A stretch of DNA of 64,000 bases from Climacium dendroides (lineage: Eukaryota > Streptophyta > Bryopsida > Hypnales > Climaciaceae), in assembly GCA_950106755.1 (NCBI GenBank), contig OX467086.1:31018001-31082000 (forward strand), read 5' to 3'. The translations under genes and the position numbers were made by a program. The notes under the pieces are model-generated. The model saw only the letters and a program-made list of their open reading frames with translations. It had not been told where the DNA came from and made no database searches. This document shows positions 57,416 through 64,000 of the stretch, in pieces (positions within the stretch are counted from its first letter, which is position 1; each line of letters opens with the position of its first letter).

Positions 57416-57752
57416 TAATTAAATTTAACTAAAAATTAAAAAAATATATAAAATAAAATTTAATAAAAATTTCAATATGAGGGGGAGGGGATTTGGATTT
57501 AAAAAAAAAATTTAATTGATTTAATTTTTTTTTTAGCTCATTGTGACAGGCCAACACTGTTTCGTAAGCCAATCTACATTCTGCATTAATTTTTAAATAA
57601 TTTAACCCCCCAAGCATCTTGGGGGGGAATTATACCTCATGTGTCAGGGAGGTAGGGAGCCCAGTTAGCAATGTTATGTGACATTTGAGCCAAGGCTGAA
57701 GCTAATCTCAGCCACAGAAAGGGAAGCAAAGGAAAGTAATCAGTAGAAGAAT

Positions 57753-57836
57753 CTACTCGGTAATAGTACCAGGCGTGCCACCGCTGAAGCTGCCACCGCC
57801 ACGACCAAAACCACCTCGTCCACCACGGATGAGCAT
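57753..57836 (-). pseudogene. Short Gly/Arg-rich frame, possible gene fragment
   Basis: The minus strand encodes IRGGRGGFGRGGGSFSGG before a stop, resembling the GAR-type tail of RNA-binding proteins such as Gar1 or fibrillarin. Only 27 codons are present and there is no upstream domain. It may be a captured or decayed exon, or chance. Confidence 0.25.
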
Positions 57837-58099
57837 ACTTTTAAGTCAGATTTTCTGGGAAGATTTGACTTTTTTTCACTCGCCAGGATTTTCATGTGCT
57901 ATGTTTCAACTTCAAAGGCCACAGGAGATTCGCAAAAATTTTGAAACCTCCCGAAGTGCATGTGATTCTGTGAGAAATGCCTATAAATTTACAAATCACA
58001 AAAAAAAAACTTGAATCTAACACAGGGTCCATCAACATTGACATTGTTGGAGAATGTGTAGCTCCATTTTGAATTCAAGGGTTTCGGATTGTTAGCAAG

Positions 58100-58660
58100 A
58101 TTGGATTATGAGTTTAATAACATGGCTCGTGCTCGATGTTAACAATACCAAGAACCCGGTGCTTGTATTCAAAGTGAATACATAAATATTAAACATCGTT
58201 CGTATTACATATGAATATATAAAATCCATTGGCACTGGCATTTAAATTTTAAGGAAAAACCATGAGCCACATATAAAACTTTCTTCCAAATAAGTGACCA
58301 TGTGCACGTCTATGTCCATTTTACAAAGTTTTTCACATGATTGTGTGTGTTTTTCAAGTTCTTGGATTCAATTTTTATACGGTCCACTGCCATTATCAAT
58401 TGCCAGAGAACCTCTTAGTCATGAATCCTACCACGGTGTGATGTTGATAACAATAGGAACATGTTCTACACATATTCAAGGTCATCAACATGGAGCACGA
58501 ACCATGTGCTGGTTTATGATTCAAAGAAAACTAAGGCATTTCCCAAGTTTTAAGCCTATTATATCAACCAAGCCATAAAATGTAAAAGAAAATCATACAA
58601 TAAACTTAACTACTGATTGAAATTTTTTGAAATGATAAGTACTTCTAAATAAAACCCTAT
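58100..58660. other. AT-rich intergenic, nothing recognised
   Basis: One 94-codon plus-strand frame (58294-58578) has no recognisable feature. Confidence 0.4.
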
Positions 58661-58668
58661 CAAATCAT

Positions 58669-59083
58669 GATCACTTTGGATGACCTAGTGCATAAAAATA
58701 AAAATTGGGCCACAAACCTACCCCTAAACTTTAATGTCCAACAAAATGTAATTTCATGAAATTCACGTAAAAAAAAATGGGAAACATGTTGTGCAAGTTC
58801 CAATTATTCATAAAGTCACGAATTCAAAAAAATGCAATTGGTGGTCACTTTGAATGACCTCGTTAGTACATGAAAGTAAAAATGGGGGATGAACCTAGCC
58901 CTGTACTTTAGTGTCCAACAAAATGTAACCTCATGAAATTCACGTAAAAAAAAATGGAAAACATGTTGTGCAAGTTGCAATTATTCATAAAGTCACGAAT
59001 TCAAAAATAATGCAATTGGTGGTCACATTGAATGACATTGTAGGTGAAACTTAAGTAAACATTGGGGCATGAACCTAGCCTTG
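58669..59083. repeat. Three tandem units of about 175 bp, target of the Tc1 insertion
   Basis: Units start at the GGTCACTTTGAATGACC-like words at 58669, 58842 and 59021. Each continues with GTGTCCAACAAAATGTAA, a TCATGAAATTCACGTAAAA run and GCAATTGGTGGTCAC. The third is interrupted at its GTAC word by the Tc1 element and resumes at 62724. Confidence 0.8.
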
Positions 59084-59085
59084 TA

Positions 59086-60024
59086 CAGTAGGGTCCCAAT
59101 CAAATTGGCGTTTTTGAAATCGCAGTGAAGAAAATTTCACTGCAGCCAACTTTGAGAGGCTCCCGAGAGCTGAAAAATTGGTATTTTACCACGAAATTTT
59201 TACCACAGCTTGATCTTTATGTTAATAACACATGGTCCAAATTTCAAGGCCAAAAGATTCACCATTTAAAAGTTATTCAAAATCTACCAACATGGGTAGT
59301 TGTGGAATTTTTTTCACTTCTGCCAACTTTCACAGCCTCCCAAGGATTGGAATTTTTTTTTTTTGCCATGAAATTTTTGGAACAAAAACTAATATATGAT
59401 TTCAACATATGGTCCAAATTTCAGGTCCAAAAGATTAATACAAAAAAAGATATTCACAATCTACCAACATGTATTGTTTTGAGAAACACTTGTGGAAACC
59501 ATTTCACTACTACCAACTTTGGCACCCCTCCAAGGGCTAAGAAATTGTCTATTTACCGTGAATTTTTTGTCACACAACCCTTTCTATGTTAATAACATGT
59601 ATGCCAAATTTCAAGGACAAAAAAATATTACAAAAAAAGATATTTAAAATCTACCAACATGGGCAGCTTTGAGAAACCATTTTTCTATTTCCATCTTTGA
59701 CACCCTTCCAAGGGCTGATATTTTTTTTTATTTTTCATGAAATTTTTTCTATACAATAATTTCTATGTTAATAACATGTGTGACAAATTTTAAGGTAAAA
59801 AAATTTATAATAAAAAAGATATACACAATCTACCAACATGTGTAGTTGTAGGAAACATTGGGAGAAGCCATATCACTACTACCAACTTTGACACCCTCCC
59901 AAGGGCTGAGAAATTGTCTATTTACCATGAAATTTTTGGCACAAGATATATTTTATGTTAATAACAAGTGTGCCAAAATTCAAGGTCAAAAAATTTATAC
60001 AAAAAAAGGCACACACAATCTACC
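59086..60024 (+). repeat. Left terminal inverted repeat, five internal units of about 185 bp
   Basis: Units are marked by CCAACTTT and CTCCCAAGG-like words at about 59140, 59322, 59512, 59690 and 59880, each followed by CCATGAAATTTTTGG-like, ATGTTAATAACA and ATCTACCAACATG words. Its 155-codon frame (59125-59592) is mirrored exactly at 62215-62682 and is not a gene. Confidence 0.9.
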
Positions 60025-60399
60025 GATATGTGTAGTTGTGAGAAACAGTTTTAGAATATATTGAGAATATTGTAAGAATATGAACACTCATGCTTTTGGT
60101 CTAAAATTGTCCAAATGTCCAAATCCCCATACATAAATGCTTCTCAACAAAATCAAGGATACCCAAATCTAGATGTGTGCACTTGTCACATCTAAAAGAA
60201 TGCACTTGTCACATCTAAAAAAATGCACTTGTTTAAAATTTGAACACCATATGTGCATGAAGAAGCTTTTCCTCTCAATATGAATGCTTGCTTTCAAAAT
60301 TGAGCATTACAGGAGGTAGGATGTGTGCTGAGGCAAGTAATGGGTGATTATTTTTCCAATTAGAGGATTGAAGATTTTGGGGACATGAGTGCATGAAGG

Positions 60400-60690
60400 A
60401 TGTGTTGACTGAATGGGTGAGGCTATGTGTTGTATGGTTAATTGGAGCTATGTGATGACTAAGTATGATTGTTTGATGAGTGAGGCTATGTGAGGCTATG
60501 TAAGGGTTGCATCATGGTGACTTAGTGAATGTATGTGATGAGTAAGTGAGGCTATGTGAGGGTTGAATTATAGTCACTGAGTGAGTGAATGAAGGTTGGA
60601 TCATGGTGAGTGAGGTAATGTGGTGACTGAGGGAGGTAATATGGAGATTGAGTGAATGAGAGTTGGATCATGGATGGTGGGTGATTACTA
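60400..60690 (+). repeat. Degenerate GTGAGGCTATGTGA repeats inside the Tc1 element
   Basis: Words GTGAGGCTATGTGA, GTTGGATCATGGTGA and GACTGAGTGAGTGAATG are repeated irregularly between the left TIR and the transposase start, possibly in the leader or promoter region. Confidence 0.6.
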
Positions 60691-60777
60691 ATTAAGGTTT
60701 GATTAAGATTTGAGTGCTTCAGACATGAGGTTAGTTAATAATTTTTTTGGATCCAATTACCATTTTGAAAGTTGTAG

Positions 60778-61788
60778 ATGATGGCTATTTCAGTTGAAAT
60801 TCGTGCTCGCATTATAGGTTTGAGGGAGGGAGGAAAGACAGGAGTTGATATTGCAGCTATTGTTGAAGTCCCTGTTAGAACAGTTCAGAGGTTGGTGAAG
60901 AGATTTCGAGAAGATGGAACCTACAGAAGCAAACCTTGTGGTGGAAATCATGCTAAGAAGCTTAGTGATAGAGATGTTCGTATTATTAAACGTGTCTCAC
61001 AAGCTAATCGTCGCTTAACGCTCTCAGAGATTACTAATATGTGTCCTACTCAAGTGTCTAGAAATACTATTCGAAGGGCTTTACATAGGAGTGGCATTTA
61101 TAGTCGAATTGCAGTCAAAAAACCTTTTTTGACACCTCGTCACATGTCTCAACGATTGGCTTTTGCTCAGAAGTATTGTAGGTGGAGTGTAGAAGAATGG
61201 GAGCGAGTTGTTTGGACAGATGAGTCTACTTTTGAAGTTGGAAAAAATTCTAGACAAATTCATGTTTGGAGAACTGCATATGACCGCTATGCATCAGATT
61301 GTATAGTTCCAACTTTTAAGAGTGGGAGAACTTCTTTGATGATTTGGGGTGCATTTGCTGGAGGACAAGTTTCACAACTTGATTTTATGCCTAAGGATCG
61401 ACGCTCTGTTAAGGATTTTGTTGAAGTAGTTTACAATGGCGAGTTGCTTCATTTTATGGGTAGAGTGCCACAAGGATTGCTCATGGAAGATGGCGCACCT
61501 GTCCATCGTAGCAAACTATGTGGAGAATGGAGACAATCACACCTTTTGGAGAAGCTTGATTGGCCTGCAAACTCTCCCGATCTCAATCCAATTGAGAACC
61601 TTTGGAAGATTCTGAAAGATGCAGTGCAACATGACCCAAATAGGCCTAGAAACTTAGATGACATGAAGACAATTATTGAAAGAGAGTGGAGGTTAATTAG
61701 TGATACAAAGCTCCTCCAATTATGTCATTCTATGCCTTCTAGGTTACAAGCAGTGATTGAGGCAAATGGAGGACATACACATTGGTAG
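60778..61788 (+). CDS. Tc1-type DDE transposase (DD34E), intact
   Basis: A 336-residue transposase that cuts the element at its inverted repeats and inserts it at TA. N-terminal paired-like DNA-binding region: a first helix-turn-helix at about 1-50 (EIRARIIGLREGGKTG, then VRTVQRLVKRF), a basic linker, and a second at about 62-112. The catalytic triad is Asp148 in VVWTDES, Asp238 in LLMEDGAPVH and Glu273 in NSPDLNPIENLW, with 34 residues between the last two. Length and motifs match full-length Tc1 transposases. It starts ATGATG; either Met is possible. There is no intron or stop. The TAG at 61786-61788 lies inside the right TIR. Codon use is AT-rich, unlike the peroxidase gene. Confidence 0.96.
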   Translation: MMAISVEIRARIIGLREGGKTGVDIAAIVEVPVRTVQRLVKRFREDGTYRSKPCGGNHAKKLSDRDVRIIKRVSQANRRLTLSEITNMCPTQVSRNTIRRALHRSGIYSRIAVKKPFLTPRHMSQRLAFAQKYCRWSVEEWERVVWTDESTFEVGKNSRQIHVWRTAYDRYASDCIVPTFKSGRTSLMIWGAFAGGQVSQLDFMPKDRRSVKDFVEVVYNGELLHFMGRVPQGLLMEDGAPVHRSKLCGEWRQSHLLEKLDWPANSPDLNPIENLWKILKDAVQHDPNRPRNLDDMKTIIEREWRLISDTKLLQLCHSMPSRLQAVIEANGGHTHW

Positions 61789-62721
61789 ATTGTGTGTGCC
61801 TTTTTTGTATAAATTTTTTGACCTTGAATTTTGGCACACTTGTTATTAACATAAAATATATCTTGTGCCAAAAATTTCATGGTAAATAGACAATTTCTCA
61901 GCCCTTGGGAGGGTGTCAAAGTTGGTAGTAGTGATATGGCTTCTCCCAATGTTTCCTACAACTACACATGTTGGTAGATTGTGTATATCTTTTTTATTAT
62001 AAATTTTTTTACCTTAAAATTTGTCACACATGTTATTAACATAGAAATTATTGTATAGAAAAAATTTCATGAAAAATAAAAAAAAATATCAGCCCTTGGA
62101 AGGGTGTCAAAGATGGAAATAGAAAAATGGTTTCTCAAAGCTGCCCATGTTGGTAGATTTTAAATATCTTTTTTTGTAATATTTTTTTGTCCTTGAAATT
62201 TGGCATACATGTTATTAACATAGAAAGGGTTGTGTGACAAAAAATTCACGGTAAATAGACAATTTCTTAGCCCTTGGAGGGGTGCCAAAGTTGGTAGTAG
62301 TGAAATGGTTTCCACAAGTGTTTCTCAAAACAATACATGTTGGTAGATTGTGAATATCTTTTTTTGTATTAATCTTTTGGACCTGAAATTTGGACCATAT
62401 GTTGAAATCATATATTAGTTTTTGTTCCAAAAATTTCATGGCAAAAAAAAAAAATTCCAATCCTTGGGAGGCTGTGAAAGTTGGCAGAAGTGAAAAAAAT
62501 TCCACAACTACCCATGTTGGTAGATTTTGAATAACTTTTAAATGGTGAATCTTTTGGCCTTGAAATTTGGACCATGTGTTATTAACATAAAGATCAAGCT
62601 GTGGTAAAAATTTCGTGGTAAAATACCAATTTTTCAGCTCTCGGGAGCCTCTCAAAGTTGGCTGCAGTGAAATTTTCTTCACTGCGATTTCAAAAACGCC
62701 AATTTGATTGGGACCCTACTG
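61784..62721 (-). repeat. Right terminal inverted repeat
   Basis: Reverse complement of 59086-60024, with one A-tract length difference. It begins at GGTAGATTGTG, overlapping the last codon and stop of the transposase gene. Confidence 0.9.
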
Positions 62722-62759
62722 TACTTTAATGTTGCAGAAGACATGTGAATGATATAAAC

Positions 62760-64000
62760 CATTGAATTCCATTCCCTACATATGTACATATATAGAAACA
62801 TAAAAAAATGAGTCATGATTCTCTCCAATTACAAACCTTGGATTTAAAAGGGACGCTTTGGATGCAACTCTTTAGAATGCAGCACTTATATTTCCAAAAG
62901 GATGGAGAAAACCACTAACCAAAATATCTAGAAACAAATAAATCAACAATTGAATGAATATTTTTAAATGATAAGAGAAATACTTAGAGATAGTTGCAAT
63001 AAATAAGTAATTAAGAATAAATATATATATACACTAGTGTGTATCTAATTTTATATATTTCTCTCTATATATAATTATATATAGAAAAATAATATTTAAA
63101 TACAATATAAAAGAGAAAACTTATGTTGTAATCCATATAACTATATGTAGATATAAGACTATAATTTATTTTTGAACACCTCTATTGAAATAAGGCTATT
63201 TTATTTTTTTAAATGCATACCATTTGACAAATTGAAGATTGTAATGTTTTGTTTTTCTACATAGTGTAAGAGGATTGGTGTTGCTGTTCTAGGTAATTCT
63301 TGAAAAAATAGAAAGCTATATGTTTTGGAAGCAATCTTATGAAATAAGCTTTTATAAATTTTATGTTAGGATTGTTTTCCACGTGATTGAGTTAGTTTTG
63401 TATTATCAATATTTTAGTTGGAATTGGATTTAGGAAAATCTATCTAGAACTTTAATAAAGTTAAAGATTTCTAGTAAAGGTTCATTTTACTTCTCATAAA
63501 ATTAAAAAAAGTGGAATAAAGTTTTCTTTCACTTTTGAAGAACATAGAAAAACTATAATGAATTTCTCTTTTCCTTTTCAAAAAAATAAAAGAACTACAA
63601 TGTAAAACGTTGCTTTCACTTTTAGATGTAAGTCTTTAAATTGAATTGAAAGCACCATAGAAAATATAACCTATGAAATGCATTAAAAAAAATAGTTGAT
63701 GGTCATTATTGTTTCATTTTAGTAATTAAAGTTAAATGAAACACATTAATGTATATAACAACATAAAACAATTGACTTCAACAAAGGTAATTATCGATTA
63801 CTATAGGGCTTTGATTAAGGTAGTATGCTCTAAAAGCAACCATGTAAGGGTTGTTCCATCTTTTTAATAGGTTACCATGTATAGAAATGTTTTTCAATCA
63901 TTTTCAAAAGAAAGGAAAGTAGATGTGGAACCTAACACAAGTAGATATGTATTTATCAAAGCATCTTAGAATTACTTATAAATTTTTAAAGATTTGGGGC
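62760..64000. other. AT-rich intergenic, nothing recognised
   Basis: Contains a TATATA-rich stretch at 63019-63083. No gene or shared repeat was identified. Confidence 0.4.

Larger units (their letters stand above)
59086..62721 (+). mobile_element. Complete Tc1-type transposon, 3636 bp, TA target duplication
   Basis: Starts CAGTAGGGTCCC and ends GGGACCCTACTG, with TA at 59084-59085 and 62722-62723. The interrupted unit shows the empty-site form GTACTTTA, confirming the ends. Inverted repeats of 939 and 938 bp flank an intact transposase gene. The arms appear identical by eye except for A7 against A6 near the inner end. It looks recent and potentially autonomous. Tc1-type DD34E elements are common in animals and present in fungi but are not the usual plant mariner lineage (DD39D), so horizontal origin is possible. 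Confidence 0.93.

Noticed and set aside
59125..59592. 155-codon frame, with an identical partner at 62215-62682 on the other strand
   Set aside because: It lies wholly within the Tc1 inverted repeats; identity reflects the two arms, and internal periodicity explains the open frame.

Overview
The window is nuclear DNA of a land plant. It starts inside a plant-type U2 snRNA gene and holds one intact, intronless, GC-rich class III secretory peroxidase gene. Almost everything else is AT-rich, repeat-dense DNA with telomere-like CCCTAAA runs. A Tf1/sushi-like chromovirus and a Tc1-type DD34E transposon make an early-diverging plant (bryophyte or lycophyte) plausible, but that is inference; no species is claimed.

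Layout. 1-165: 3' part of U2 snRNA. 575-4405: dispersed AT-rich repeats, including an interlocked inverted-repeat block and a CACTA-like MITE. 4500-7500: peroxidase gene with promoter and flanks. 7930-22230: minisatellites, diverged tandem arrays, TIR elements and a decayed gag-like stretch. 24549-38545: a nest of elements. A TGTGAGC repeat was split by a palindromic CACTA-type element (26202-37099, 3-bp target duplication AGC). That element was split by a 9.25-kb Ty3/gypsy chromovirus (27249-36500, 5-bp duplication CTTAT, coding on the minus strand), which itself carries about 2.5 kb of foreign sequence between gag and protease. 41780-45890: possible decayed exons and a second TGTGAGC copy. 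47797-50857: MITEs, a 20-bp minisatellite, an array of palindromes about 50 bp apart and a tRNA-like segment. 51175-55253: a decayed gene of the family I recognise as DUF7869, with seven copies of a dyad motif upstream. 55593-59085: further minisatellites and tandem duplications. 59086-62721: a complete, apparently young Tc1-type transposon with TA target duplication, intact transposase and terminal inverted repeats of about 939 bp, each built from five units of about 185 bp. The rest is AT-rich without recognised features.

Most notable points. (1) The chromovirus has no tRNA-type primer site. The 11 bases predicted to start its transcript, about 32 nt after a TATA box, are exactly complementary to the site next to the 5' LTR, which is the Tf1/sushi self-priming arrangement. 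(2) The pol frame of that element and the DUF7869-like gene each keep one frame across 2.5-3.7 kb with ten in-frame stops and no frameshift, all compatible with C:G to T:A transitions. The two LTRs differ at only about 3 of 517 positions, so the pol stops may predate the insertion. (3) The Tc1 element is unusual in TIR length and internal structure and as a DD34E element in a plant. Only U2, the peroxidase and the Tc1 transposase look functional.
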